A DNA stretch of 64,000 nucleotides from contig OX637289.1 of assembly GCA_951799445.1 (NCBI GenBank), forward strand, positions 8,585,321 to 8,649,320, read 5' to 3'. The DNA comes from Pseudisothecium myosuroides. Lineage: Eukaryota; Streptophyta; Bryopsida; Hypnales; Lembophyllaceae. A program made the position numbers and the translations under genes. Below, in pieces: positions 36,801 through 49,455 of the stretch (positions are counted from its first letter, which is position 1; every line of letters starts with the position of its first letter). A model generated the notes under the pieces. That model was not told the DNA's origin. It searched no databases and was given only the letters and a program-made list of their open reading frames with translations.

Positions 36801-39344
36801 GGAAGCATGGCTAACTTGCGCATGACCTCCAGCCAAACCGGAACTGGACGCTCCAACATACTTCACTCGATCACCTACAACCATGCCACCAGTTCCGATG
36901 TCAAGCCATGCAAAAGCTACAGTAAAATCTAAAGAAACAAGGAGATCAAGAAAAACAGTGACAGTGAGAAATCATAATTCCTGCACCAATATAACATGAT
37001 ACAAAACAGAGTCGCAAAATAACATGGCACGAATATAACATGCAAGCGAAACCAACCAGAGGGAACAGGTTATTACCATATCCCCTGTTTGCACACGTGC
37101 CTTTCAGTTCGACTGACCACAGAATGTAAATATTGTAACCATCTAGCATATCCTCTGGCAATGCTTGGACGCATTTATCCGACTCACCCTTTCTTAGAGA
37201 TCGACGAGATTCAACAGAAGTAGCGGAAGCAGCAGTTGCTGCCGCTACAGCGTTCGCCAAAATCTCTGCATCTACATTTGGATCTCCTTTGGTTTTGATG
37301 CGGGCCAACTGGGCGAACTGTCCCAACCCAGAACTCTCCGATCCTGAATCTTTCGAACGACCACTGGAAGATGTCGTCCTTGAGACTTTGGGGGCTTCTG
37401 AAGGTCGCGATTCTTGCATGGCAGGTCGGGTAGGCGCACCAGTCTGTAAAATCACAGAATGAAACAGTATTCACATTCTAGCGGATAAAGATCATATTCC
37501 AAAACTTGACGATCGTCAATAGAGAATAATACTCAGTCTGCAAAGGATCTGCACAAATAAAATAGACCATATCCTTTCCACACAAGACTTACAGGATTGC
37601 ATAAGGAAAACATACACCCGCGGAACAAATATCTCACAGCAGTAGCCACCACCTCTCTTAAATGAGTGGCGAACGTGGTTCCTCGCCGGAAATTTGCATT
37701 GCTAATTGTCATAAAATTAATTTGGGAAAACAGGACCGTTAAGGAATATATGCAAAACTATCTCTTCCAGGAGTTCGCGCGCAAATCAAAGTACTCGAAG
37801 ATCACATACCACTTCTTTGACATCACCATTTACACCATCCAATACTTGGACCGCAGGAGCATCTGTCGAATGCTCACTTGCAGGAGCGGCATCTTCGGAC
37901 ACCCTCTCCATAACATCAGGAACGGCTTCACTTGCCTACAGTCATCAAACAAGTGTTGAGGTGTAATCCAAAACAATAAACAATGACTGCATTTCAGAGT
38001 CCTACGATATTCGGTTGATTCAGCCCTCACTTCGATGAATATCCCGCGGGATCAACGAAGCCGAAAAGTGCGAATAGTTGTTCATCTACTCTACACCATT
38101 TGCTGGTAAAAAAGCTTGACGATATCTAGGGGTAACGAATTTGCGATGTCCACTCTTTATTCATACGGCCGTGTCTCGTCCGAGAAAACCTCACATCCCA
38201 ATCCACAAGACGTCATACATCACGAATGCTCAAAATGTTTTTATTCTTATGCTGCTACTCCCCCCGGCCCCTGAACTCCACATTTGGTGATCAGAAGAGT
38301 GGAGGGAGGGAAATAATATGCCGACACACGGGACAGAGGGAGAGGACTGCACCTCCAAAAAGACACGTGTGCTGTCAAATACGAGAAGGTTGACTTGCAG
38401 ATGCTGTGCCAAACCCATAACCAACTTTTCCTGATAAATCTCTGAACCTGCACACCATCGACAAATTTGGTGCCGAAGAGTGAAGATGATATTATGAGAT
38501 ACTCTGGTCATAGAATGACTTTACAGGACTAGCACTCACTCATGTAATCACAAGGGGAAGTAAAAGCTCTACAATACTTCAAGTGAAGAATACTGCAGTA
38601 TGTAAGTGATGTTGCGCAGTCAAATGTTATGTAGAGCGCACTACTCTGAAGCATTTCCGACAAGCGGCCAGCTCCGCAAAGAGAACTTACCTAGTGGACC
38701 AGTCAATAAGATTCGCGGGCTCACACTTCCCAGTTCATCGGTGTACTTGGAGAACTCGGGCCTCTTAAGAAATACATACATGGAATCCAGTAACGCGGTC
38801 TTCGTGTTCTCACTGCATGCATCCAGCAACATCGATTCTTCAGCATCAAAAACATTAGAAGTCAAAGTAAAGACACCTCACAGCTAATAATTGAAAGATG
38901 AGCCCAGGACCAGTCGAACAATCCCATAGGCCCACTTGACCAAATACCAAATCATTCTGACACATCGAGAATACACCCTGCAAAACGGAGGGGGGAGAGG
39001 GAAAGTGTAGTAGCGAGAGTGGGGAGTAAATACTTTATGAAGTAGGGGAAGGCGTCCAGAGAAACGTCGATACTTTTCCATTCCAATAAGCACCGTCGGA
39101 CGGCATCCCTGTAAGCATGATCGTCCTTCGGTTTACCAGACGACCTCTTACTTTTATCGGACTTAGAGCGATGACGGTGCTCCCGTTGATCCTTCTTTCT
39201 CTTAGACTTCAAAGCAGTGAAGGCCGCACCGAAAGCATATGGAAACGCACTGGCGGTTACCGCTGCCGCTGTTCCAGCTGCGACACCAGCCGATACGGCC
39301 AGGGCCACCCACAACGCGCGATCCAAAGTAGTATTCCCCTCCAT
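29659..39344 (-). CDS. AAA+ ATPase, plant DAA1/ATAD1-like family (957 aa, 23 exons)
   Basis: Exons (minus): 39034-39344, 38691-38812, 38353-38447, 37810-37935, 37188-37443, 36793-36874, 36458-36603, 36127-36194, 35578-35739, 35288-35359, 34729-34833, 34109-34198, 33395-33470, 33084-33180, 32807-32876, 32409-32588, 31995-32117, 31701-31784, 31261-31445, 30699-30837, 30441-30500, 29928-30038 and 29659-29772. All have GT-AG ends and consistent phases. The N terminus ([20 protein letters not shown]) has one membrane segment at ~11-40, then a basic linker. Next come [36 protein letters not shown] (a degenerate P-loop-like site), a Ser/Ala-rich insert, [20 protein letters not shown] and DHQKDK. The AAA domain has Walker A GPPGTGKT (695-702), Walker B VIFIDE (750-755), sensor AATNRPFD and arginine fingers in RRFPRR (812-817). 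It ends [15 protein letters not shown]. Length is between DAA1-like (~825 aa) and FHA-containing relatives (~1200 aa); no FHA domain was seen. Probably a membrane-anchored protein-remodelling ATPase; substrate unknown. Confidence 0.93.
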
Positions 39345-41007
39345 GGTTCAATCCTGCACTCACCGATCGATACTTCAGTCAATCACAACTGGCACGAGAA
39401 CGGGCATGGCCTCTCGGAATAAGTGCAATGGAGAAAATCAACTCCTCGTAATAATGGGCCAAAGAAAACGAACCCAATCACACAAACTGAAAGATAATGA
39501 AAGACTGTGACCACTTCAACACTTGCAGCTGGAATATAGGTTTTCAGAAAGGTACGGATAGCCAATGCCTTCCAAAAATTTAATGAGACATTTGACACTT
39601 GAAATGACAAAGAAAGTGTAAAAAACCCTCCAATAAGAAGGACATCGCATATTACAACCGCCATCGTGCACAGGCCCAAGTACATGGAGAGTTTTCATTG
39701 CAACAATTCCTCACACACATTACCGGCTGGTATTTTTCAGAGCCTAATCTCAGAGACAACAAGACTTTAGGGACGATAGAAGGTGGAATTGATCCTATTA
39801 CCTGAGAACTTCTTGGAGTCGGTGCTTCCATTTACGATCCTACTTCGCCCTCTGCACAAACCTGTCCTCCGCTCAGAATAGAACAACAAGCTGATTCAGA
39901 TTCCAAAAATAAGACAGGTGACCAGGATATTATCAGAAAGACGCAGTTTTCAGTCGCTAATTAACCTCCACAATAATTCTAGCCCATGGGCAGTAATAAA
40001 CAGATCAAACAGAACTTCATGTCCCCAAATTAGACTTTTATTAGCTGAGCAATTTGCCCTAAAACTGGACGAGTTCAATGAGATAACGAAAAATCAAACC
40101 AAAAGCTTCAATGCCAGTATTAAACTACGCCACGATTACAATGTGCCAACCAGGATGCCAAGTAAACAGGAGCGCTCTGGACGCTCCAGACACCACACAC
40201 GAAGTTTTCAAATTGGGTAAACTCGGTCACTCAAGTCCACTAAAAACCGGACATCGGCTCAACTCATCTTCACCCTAAGATCTCCCTACAGTTCAATTGC
40301 AGTAAAATTCTTGGGCCCCCCTACAAACGAAGCTACAGCATCAAAAGCCTCAATCACCGCCCGTGATGACGCAATTCCTCAAAGACACCCGGAGTGTGCT
40401 GGAACTAACCAAACCAGACACGAAAACAAAACAAGACACGAGCAACTACGCAACCAAAGAGACTGTACTGTCAATGCCACTCCCAATCGACGTGCGATCG
40501 AACCCAAACCCTAACATTTAACAAACACGACATCCACCACCACCTAATAAATGAAATGAGTGCAAGCTTCCCACTCCGCCCCCTTACCCTACCAATTCCA
40601 TTCCAACCATCACTCCATTCCCAAGACAGCCAATTCTCCACCCCGCGACCTTATCCAAAAAAAACCCACAACCCAAACTCCGAAACGACAAGAGAGCCTC
40701 GATTTAACTCACCGTTCAGGAAAAGAGACAAGAGCCACCGATGAAGACAAATCCTCGAAGCACGATTTGATTCGAACCCAATCGCGTGGCCGTGGCCTGG
40801 TGCAGTTGCCCTAGATCGCCATCGCTGGCGCACCAGTCGTGGCGACGATGCGAAAGACCTAGAGGAGATGACGAATCTGAAGAGGGGAGCCGAGTGATGA
40901 GAATGGCGCAAGAGTGGCAGCGATGGCGGAAGTGGTGTGAGGTGTCTGCTGGGCTGCCACGGGCAGCTGGTGTGCCGGAGAAACGCAGCGAGGAGCCCTT
41001 CAAGTAA

Positions 41008-41032
41008 CACAGACAGACAGACAGACAGACAG
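41008..41032. repeat. (ACAG)n microsatellite
   Basis: About six pure units in the divergent promoter region. Confidence 0.9.
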
Positions 41033-41106
41033 GGGACGAGAACGTCGACGGCATCGGACGCCGCTATTTCAATGACCGCATCCATCCGGTTTGGCTCTGT
41101 TCATCA

Positions 41107-41182
41107 GACTCGGCAGGTCTGTTTGTGGGACGACTTGGTAGGTCTCTACTACACGATGACTTGGCAGGTCCGTTCTACATGA
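41107..41182. promoter_or_regulatory. Three spaced copies of a GACTTGGCAGGTC motif
   Basis: GACTCGGCAGGTCTG, GACTTGGTAGGTCTC and GACTTGGCAGGTCCG follow each other at about 26-bp spacing in the ASL/AAA divergent region. Either a decayed short tandem repeat or a cluster of binding sites; function unproven. Confidence 0.4.
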
Positions 41183-41474
41183 CGACTCTTTTTCGTCTGT
41201 AGTGCTCCGGGAGGCCACGATCTGCCGCGCCTGGGCAGGGCAGCCTGAACAGGGCCCCACTGCCGCGGAGGCCAACCCCTAAACCGCTCGATGCGGGTAA
41301 ACGTCGTGCTAGTACAGTATGAGCGTGGCACGGGAAGCGGCAGCTCGTCGCCAGCCGCAGCCGCTACGCTTATCTGCATTCGCCGTGACTAACTTAATAA
41401 TTAGCTTGCTTCATTTGATTCCTCACAATCCTTGCTCGCCGCCGCTCGCTCGCTCCTCTCCTTCAGTCCTTCAG

Positions 41475-42036
41475 GTAAGCTTTGGCTCCTCTCTCATTAC
41501 AACACGTTGTTTTGGGCTTTAAATCGATTCCTTTCTCTGCAAATCTCGTCATGTCTCCGTCTTCTCTTTAGTTCGCCTTCCGCTTGTTGCTGGTTTTAAT
41601 TATCAACACCTTCGCTTAAGCAATTTCATTTCAATTCAATGTGCTTCTCCTACTGCGTAGGTTGGTTGGTTTGGTTCGCAATACCCAGGTTGCTTGTCAC
41701 GGATTTCTTGTTTTTTTCTTGACTCAATGCTTGTCTTTATTTGTGATGTTGTGATTTTTCACTTACGATGGTCTTGCGTTTTTCTGGTTTTGTTGTCCTT
41801 GTAATTTTGGTTTGTGATAGATGGAATTGTTCTTTGAATTGGTATATTTTAGGGTTGCAGATTTAGAAATGAATGTGAGGTTAGAGGTGTTTGGTATTCT
41901 CTGATTTGAGCACGCTTCAGGGTTTAGGGTTTTACAGTAGAGGGTGTAGAGTCAAGAGGGCAAACAGTCAAAATTACAACTTTGAGCTGGTATGGCGATT
42001 GAGGTGTATCAGGATTTTCTGTCTTCTGTGGTACAG
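41475..42036 (+). other. Leader (5' UTR) intron of ASL
   Basis: A strong donor CAG/GTAAGC at 41474/41475 and an acceptor GTGGTACAG ending at 42036 frame a 562-bp intron, leaving 29 bases of leader before the ATG. The acceptor context is conserved in the left ASL copy. Leader introns often raise expression of plant housekeeping genes. Not confirmed by transcript data. Confidence 0.6.
41920..41932 (+). promoter_or_regulatory. Double telo-box in the ASL leader intron
   Basis: GGGTTTAGGGTTT, conserved at the same place in the left ASL copy (448-460, minus) although the surrounding intron has drifted. Confidence 0.45.
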
Positions 42037-42065
42037 GTTTTGGCAAAGTCTTGAGAGGGTTTTAA

Positions 42066-45000
42066 ATGCAGCAATTGAGTCTTCTCGGAAGTGTCCATGG
42101 ACTTCTTGGTGAGATGGAAGGTCATCTCATGTGCACCAATCCTTCTGTAACCTCTCTCTCCTCCTTAAATAGTGGAAATTCCTTGTTGAAGACGCCTCTT
42201 GTCTTTCGAAACTCTGCTCCAAGACAGTGCAGGATGCAGGCCATTAATACAGCAGCTGAGGGGACCCAAACAGAGACCACGGAGAAGCCCAAAGAGGCCA
42301 AGTTATGGGGTGGCCGGTTTGAGAAGGGTGTTACTCCTGCGGTGGAGAAGTTTGGACAGTCGGTATCCTACGACTGGAGGCTTTACAAGCATGATCTCAT
42401 GGGAAGCCGAGCGCATGCTTCCATGCTTGCGAAGCAGGTATATCGAACTGCCTTTTTGTACGTTTTGGAAAAGCTTAGGTTATTTCATAATCGGTTTAGT
42501 AAAGTGGTGGTTTTCAGAATTTTACGAGAGTTCAATTGTTGCATTCTGCAGGGTATCATGACCGAGGAGGACCGAGATGCAATTTTGAACGGCATTGACG
42601 AAATCGAGAAGCGTATAGTTGACGGAAATTTCAACTGGAGAGCTGACAGAGAAGATGTTCACATGAATGTCGAGGCTGCACTTATTGAACTTGTTGGCGA
42701 ACCGGCTAAGAAGCTGCATACAGCACGGAGTAGGAATGATCAGGTTTGTGTTGCATGTGTTTGTATAAATCTCAGGGTTTGTTTTTGTACGTCTCACAAT
42801 TTCAGGTTGCTGGGTAGCTCGTAGTTGAGGTTCACTCCCACGAATCTGGGAATTTATATTTTGGAAGGGTTTTGGGCCCTTCGTTGTTTTTGAGACCTCG
42901 TGTTTTAAGCAGATCTCTCTGATGGACAATTTTTCTATATTCGCTGATTTCAAGCATTCCAGGTTGTTACAGATGTGCGATTATGGTGTCGAGATGCTAT
43001 CAACGACATCGTGAAGCGAATTAAATATTTGCAGGTAGGGAGATAAGGGATTGAGTCCTAATAGCGAATGAAACTAAAATTTGTGCCGACGAGTATTTCA
43101 TAGATAGCTTCCTTTCTACGGTAATCTCCTTCGATTGTCGTTTGATTCGTCGTATGTTGGTCTCGTGTATTTTGGCTGGTAAGTGAGATGTAGTAGTGTG
43201 AGGAATGAAACAGAACGCATATTTGAATGATGCATTCACTTGTCATGGCTTGATGCATCACCATATGAGTTTAATTAATGCCAGAATATGACAGTGACAC
43301 AGTGACACAATGCTGGATAATGCAGGTTGCCTTGGTCCAGCTTGCTATGGAAAATGAGGGTTTGGTAGTTCCTGGTTATACTCATCTTCAGCGGGCACAA
43401 CCATTACTTTTGCAACACCTTTTGCTGGCTTTTGTGGAAATGGTACGACCACTAACCTGTTTTTGGAGCATCTATGCTTTGGCAGACATACATTTTTAGA
43501 ATGATCATCTGATCTGAGCATGGTTAATTAGAATGCTTAATCTCTATCACAATGCTTGGCTGTTGTGACTTTTTATGTCTTCTGGAAAAGTTTTACTGAC
43601 GTGCTATTCTCTTCGATGGACTCCAGTTAGAGCGAGACACTTCTCGCCTTCTGGACTGCCAGGCACGGCTCAATTTTTCTCCTCTAGGTTCGTGTGCTTT
43701 GGCGGGCACGGGACTTCCCATTGACCGACATAATACTGCGCAAGCACTGGGTTTCTCTGCACCCCTTCGGAACAGGTGCGAGCACCTCATTTAAATTCCA
43801 TGGTTAGATTGCAGCACGATCACCACGACCTTGGGATGGTAACAGTTATCTTCATACTCAAGTTTTTTGTCTTGTCATTCCTGAATTGGTGTGTGTTATC
43901 ATTTGCATATTGTTATGCTAACGTTACTTGTCATACCATTCAGTGTGGATGCTGTTGCCGATCGCGATTTTCTGATCGAGCTATTGAGCGCAAATTCCAT
44001 CATTGCAATTCATCTGTCTCGCCTTGCGGAGGAATGGGTACTTTGGGCCTCGGAAGAGTTTGGTTTCTTAACGCCTAGTGACGCTGTATCGACTGGGAGC
44101 AGTATCATGCCACAAAAGAAAAATCCAGACCCCATGGAGTTAGTTCGAGGGAAGTCAGCTCGAGTGATTGGAGACCTCACAACGCTCATGGTTTTGTGCA
44201 AGGGCCTTCCCATGGCCTACAACCGCGACCTCCAAGTGAGTTGAGACTTTTCAAGTAGTAATCACACCAAAACTTCCAATTACTGTGGTGTGTATTGAAA
44301 TTTACATCTTGTTTTGTATCTTGTGCAACTTTTTTCTTCCAACAGAACTCCTAATGTCCTGAGGCCATAGTCGTACATGACTTGTACTTAACTACGTATT
44401 AAGTAGCGATTCTTCTAATTCAAACTTATTGTTAAAAGTACTAGAATTAGTTTGGCCTGGAGTAATTGTACTATTTGGTTTGAAGGTTTTATTTTTCACC
44501 CTTCAATCAAACAACCCCAATTGTTGTAATTTCCCTTTTCTTCGGTGATAACGAATTGATGTGTGCTGCAGGAGGATAAGGAGCCACTGTTTGATAGTGT
44601 AGAAACCATCAATACCGTGCTGGACGTGACTGCCGAGTTTGCTCAGAATGTTACCTTTAATAAGGAACGTATAGCGAAGTCATTGCCAGCTGGGCATCTG
44701 GATGCGACAACCTTAGCTGACTATCTTGTTTACAAGGTACCGACACTAACTTACAATGTCGCAATTCATTTCAAAGATCTCCTTTCATTTTTGTGTATCT
44801 TTTGACTATTTCCATTAATGTCTTCTATTTCGTAGCTCTTATCATTTTAAGCTTCCGTTCTCATTGTAATACAGGGCATACCTTTCCGAACTTCCCATGA
44901 TATTGTGGGAAAGGCTGTAGCAATTGCAGTCAGCAAGAGAGTAGAGCTTAAGGATCTTTCCCTGGAGGAGCTCCGAAAAATTAACCCCGTTTTTGAGGAA

Positions 45001-45120
45001 GACGTTTACACCTTCTTGGGTGTGGAGAACTCCATAGCCAAGTTCCGATCCTACGGTTCCACAGGAGCTGCGCCTGTTGCTGAGCAGATGAAATTTTGGA
45101 TCGACAAACTGGCGATGTGA
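42066..45120 (+). CDS. ASL: Argininosuccinate lyase, plastid-targeted (534 aa, eight exons)
   Basis: Exons: 42066-42437, 42552-42743, 42963-43034, 43326-43442, 43627-43775, 43944-44235, 44572-44736 and 44875-45120. All junctions are GT-AG; the only split codon is at exons 5/6 (Ser301). It catalyses the last step of arginine synthesis, argininosuccinate to arginine plus fumarate, as a homotetramer. The first ~65 residues, Ser/Leu-rich and poor in acids, look like a plastid transit peptide; the lyase core starts near LWGGRFEKG. Fumarase/aspartase-superfamily motifs are present: HTARSRNDQ (180-188), THLQRAQP with His232, and the signature [12 protein letters not shown] (352-363) with the catalytic serine loop. 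The C terminus ([12 protein letters not shown]) fits the family, and the length fits plant plastid enzymes (~515-535 aa). A second copy starts at 236 on the minus strand. No lesions seen. Confidence 0.96.
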
Positions 45121-46783
45121 TAACGCGTTATATTTACTATGAAAATATATAGTGATATGCAAGGGTTACGGCAGCCTAATGAGAATAAGTACCGAGTTTT
45201 ATGAGAAATGATTACTGCACGACTGGTGTCGAAGGATTTATCCAGAGACCGAATATGTCATATTGCTACCCTTGGCAAAAATTTTGACACTATACAAAAT
45301 GTTTACACATTTTGGTATCATTGTCTTACACAATCGTGTATTGACAATATTAAATTCGTATCATGGTTGTTGCTGGATTCTTGCATTTTGTCTTCCACGA
45401 TTGTCTGCACAGTTACCATGCATAGTTTCAAGACTTCCTCTTCAAACAGTGCTTGTAATCATGAAATTAAACATTCTTGAAAAGCTGCCTTCTCAACACC
45501 CTTGAAAATGTCATGGATTTTTTGGGACGCAATCTTGAGCTCATTATAGTCCTGGCAATTCCATCCGTGGAATAGAATTTTCCTTTGCACTCACATGAGT
45601 TTATTGATTTGTAGACTGTTTCTTCTTGTACATACAATTTAACTTATAATATCTGATTGTTCATCATGAGTGCAAGGTCAGAAAAATGGTAGACTCGGAC
45701 CAGGAATCTCCTACGCGGAGGGGCCACCACCATCGGAAAACAGGGCCTTATCGATGGGTGCGGAATCCAATGAACGGGGAGTCCAATGGGGGAGTGAAAA
45801 TAAAAGTTTAAACTCCTGCTGTCGGAAACCCCAAGCATGGCGAGACGGAGGGGAAGTTTACAAGGCCGAGCGCGTCATCTACGTGACGATGGAGGTCTTG
45901 GTTGAGAAGGCTAGCTTGCCGTGATCCATCATATTCTGCATAGCCACACTTCCGCTTTTCTGGTTTGAGTGCCTTTCCTCAGCCTTTTCAGATAAGGGGA
46001 AAACTTCAAAGGAGCTAGGTTGGATAGTTTTAGAGAAGCTAACTGTTTGCCTCTCTGCCGAGTGAGACGCTTCAAACTCAGGTATGAATCACACCATGTG
46101 GGTCATGTTTTTTTGGTTTTGTTGTGCACTTCTGTTGAGGATTTTTGAGACTGATAAGTACTGGATAATAATGCTCGAGGGCCAGGAAACTCGAGCGTTA
46201 TTTATCTTAAGAAGAAACCAAGGTGCAGAATCACTGCTTTGAGTGATTTGATTTGGTGCATGTGTTTGAGCGAGGATGGTCATATTTGGTATAAAATGGC
46301 GTCTTTGAAAGCGCCAAGCTTGTGACATTCAAGTGCACGTGTTGCTCTAACAACGAGGACAACTGCAGATAGATCTTAGGTTCCAGATTGTTAGATTCTT
46401 GAAATTTTGCGGAATATTAAGATGAGGATCACATATGCTTTGGTACGATGGTTAGGTCCAGGAGTGTTGATGACCAGGAGAAGTTTAGGCCGAGTGCTAT
46501 TCTAATTGAAAGCAATGTTAGTGTACTAGTAGTGCTTAGTGTTTGATAGCTATTTGAGAACATGAACGAGTTAACTACAGTGATCCTGTCGCACTTACAT
46601 CGTCTATCTCGAGTATTTTCATTGAATGGAATTCGTTCGTTCATTATCGAGTTAAGAAAGGATGGACTCCTTTTTCATAATTTTTCGAAATTGCAGAAGG
46701 ATTGCATCTGGAGGAAATGATGCACGCAGCAGCAATGACATCTGAAGCGCGAGTAGCGAATTACTTAACGCTATTTGCCTGTA
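45121..46783. other. ASL 3' UTR and intergenic DNA
   Basis: The first few hundred bases probably carry the ASL 3' UTR. The frame at 45670-45924 matches nothing known. Upstream exons of the ankyrin/PGG relic were looked for and not found. Confidence 0.5.
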
Positions 46784-47399
46784 GACAAGAAGGATGAACC
46801 TCGTAGATGTGGAATTGGCCTCACAGCTTTACATATGGGTGTAGAGACGAAAAAAATTCATGTAGTGCGCGAACTTTTGGAACACAAAGACAGTCTGAGA
46901 CTGACTGAGGAATCTAATGGTGGCCAAACTCCTCTCGAATCTGCACATAAACTGCGCCTCACTGACATTCAAAGAGCGCTGATGGACTGTGACCCCGTGC
47001 ATTGGTACATGGAGGAGCTTTACAGAGATCGGCAAGTGTATGTAGATGCGGCCAATGCTATTCTTGTGGGTGCTGCTTTGATTGCAAGCGTGACTTTTGT
47101 CTCATGGTTGCAACCGCCCTTGGGATACGCAGCAGGCTTCGTCCATGTTGAACATAACCGCGGATTGAAAGCGTTCTGGGTGGCTAACAGTCTTTCCTTT
47201 TATGCTGCCATTGCCACTGTTGTTTTTGGAGCCAGAAGTGTGTTGCCCAGGAGGAAATTCTTCATCAAAGCGTGCGGTGGAGAGGCTTCAAGTCAATCTG
47301 CTGGTGACCACCATTCTTCTGGCATTTTCTGTGTTCTTTGTGATTGTCGCGTTTGCCATCACGGGGAGTATTGTGTTGACACCCATGCTTGACCCCTGA
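46784..47399 (+). pseudogene. 5'-truncated ankyrin-repeat/PGG-domain membrane protein with a frame break
   Basis: After an acceptor-like TTTGCCTGTAG the frame encodes one and a half ankyrin-like repeats (TALHMGVETKKIHVVRELLE, then GGQTPLESAHKLRLTDI). A PGG-type membrane region follows: VDAANAILVGAALIASVTFV, FWVANSLSFYAAIATVVFGA, and in another frame NLLVTTILLAFSVFFVIVAF, ending MLDP at 47397. The frame changes at 47260-47275, where one extra A in the AAA run at 47267-47269 would explain it (IKACGG in frame, KRAVERLQVN after the shift). This family (ACD6-like) sits in membranes and often acts in defence signalling. Missing N-terminal repeats and the frame break argue for a pseudogene. If the single-base difference is a sequence error, the C-terminal exon would be intact. 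Confidence 0.75.
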
Positions 47400-48966
47400 G
47401 CGCCCAGCCCAAAATTGAGGCTATTCGACAGCAAAGGAGCAGTGTCCACGGGAATGGCCACAGCGAAGGCAAAAACTAGATCGACCGAACTTCACCGTTG
47501 AAAGTGAGAGAGCGTTGGGGTCTGGAGCTGCGGACGGAATCTGGAGAGACTTCACCGTATAAATCGCAACATTATAATGGTCAAAGTGCGCTGACTACTT
47601 GTCCGGAGGTGCAAAAAGTGGGGGGTTGATCGGATCGGAATGAAACCGCGGCCGTGTGCAATGTGCACTGTCCGTGAAAATTTGGTAGGAGGTGGGGTCA
47701 ACAAGCATCTCCGTCCCTGCCAAATTTCAGGACCTCTTGTCGCTTGTAGCATTTATGAGGCACACTCAAATCCATGGAGGTCATGGCACAAAGGGAAAAA
47801 TGACCGGCAGGCAGCATAAGGGGCAACTGACACGGCGCCCAGGCTCCCGCCAGAACAACCCAGATCCCGATTCCAGATCAGCACTCATATTCCAGATTGA
47901 TATTTCCACTTCAGTACAGCACCGGAAATTCTATGATCTCATTTACAACCAGGACCTTGAAAGGCTATTCCTCATTGCATCGACAGCATTGGCTTCAGTT
48001 CCTGAGGAAAGAGTGGAGGGGTGATGGAGTTCTTGCCGAAGTACATGTCTAGCAACGCATCTGCCACATTGGAGTTGTCGACAGTGTATGCTACTTCCTC
48101 AGGAATTTTAGCTTCCCATTGAGAGAAGACCTGCAAATTGAGGAAGCTCCCACGTTCAGATTGATATTTCTGCTTCCGAGATTGCTCTTTTCTTCCGAAA
48201 TATCCATTTGTGATTTGATGTAGGTTTCAGGCTCAGACACCTCACCTCTGGAGCCAAGAGAACATTCAATCTTCAACAAACTGAGCTCAAAGTTTAGACT
48301 TGTTGATGCTGGAAGATTGTGGGGTTGGAAAAATTTGACGAGTTTCTCAAGAGCCCCTTCTTCTTACTCCTCGAACTTATCGTCATTGACCAGCCGATCC
48401 CTCAAGGTTGACAATGATCCAATTCCAGTCCATAAAATGGAACACATTGTGCTCTCCCCAGAGTCTCGCTCATGATCGCGCAGTACCGTAATGCAAACCC
48501 AAACGCGGCACTGCACCTCCAATTGCACACATCACTAACAGTCATACCCGTCGCTCATACACACTCAACAAAAGAAGAAATGACTTTGTGGAAGGCAAGT
48601 CCCACCCAAAACCGGTTGCTCCCGGTGGTCCCGGTCACACCCCCGAATTTCTCAAAAACCACATTTCCCTATACAGAGCATTCAATGCACGGTCCCCACC
48701 TTGAGCGCCCACATTTGAGGCGCTGGGGCAATGAACGGGGAGTACCGGCATTTAGTTACGACCTAGCCGGTTGAATTTGAGAATTTCCGAATGAAATAGA
48801 GAAGTCTAGGCTAAGGTTCCGGATGAAAAAAAAAATTTAGGAAATCAGGGCCGGTTAGAAAAATTATGTCTAGGTATTTTGTCTACCCTTAGAGTAAGTA
48901 GGAAAATTACCTACTAGAATTTTTTTTTGTAGGCGGGCAGCCGACCAATCCCTTACTTTGTAGGAA
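47400..48966. other. Intergenic region with possible coding debris
   Basis: On the minus strand 48000-48360 gives broken frames with some coding flavour (for example LLDMYFGKNSITPPLFP and KSQMDISEEKSNLGS) that I cannot assign. Otherwise nothing recognised. Confidence 0.35.
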
Positions 48967-49042
48967 TTTTTTTTAATACTATGCATAGTATGCTATGCAT
49001 AGAATACTATATATAATATACTATGCATAGTATTAAAAAAAA
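48967..49042. repeat. Perfect inverted repeat, 22-bp arms
   Basis: 48967-48988 and 49021-49042 are exact reverse complements around the ACTATGCATAG core, with an AT-rich 32-base loop that is itself partly palindromic. Could extrude as a cruciform or be the remains of a tiny hairpin element. Confidence 0.9.
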
Positions 49043-49455
49043 TAGTTTGTACTTGTCTTAGTGTGTAAGACTGTATTACTGTAACTCTGTAAGTGTGTTA
49101 TTGTCAATAGCTTAATAGCCTAACTGCCGTCACCTTTTGCTACTGCTAAATAGTCGGCTAATTATCGACTGAATTGCTTTATGTGCAATTGAGAATAAAA
49201 TTGAGATTCATACAAATAGGCTAGAATTTGTATATAATGATCACCAACGGTTTGTAACTTATTGTTGCTTGCTAATAAAGATGAGTACAGATGGTTTCTA
49301 AGAACCACAAATCTCTTCCTAAAAGTTATTCTTCCAATCGCTACATTTCCATTGAATTTGTTGAATTGACAACTTCCGCCTGTACTCGGGATCTGTGAAA
49401 TTCATATTAAGTTAATGAACCGAGTGCTGCGTGTTTTGATGTTGATCATAGTAGT

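Larger units (their letters stand above)
39345..42065. promoter_or_regulatory. Shared divergent intergenic region between the AAA ATPase and ASL genes
   Basis: The two genes are transcribed away from each other across 2.7 kb. Just before the AAA start codon an acceptor-like GTGAGTGCAG suggests a leader intron on the minus strand. CT-rich DNA at 40560-41000 (read on the minus strand) looks like the AAA leader and promoter. On the plus side the ASL leader exon ends CTTCAG at 41474. No coding sequence recognised; the frames across 40556-41379 are GC-rich leader shadows. Confidence 0.55.
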
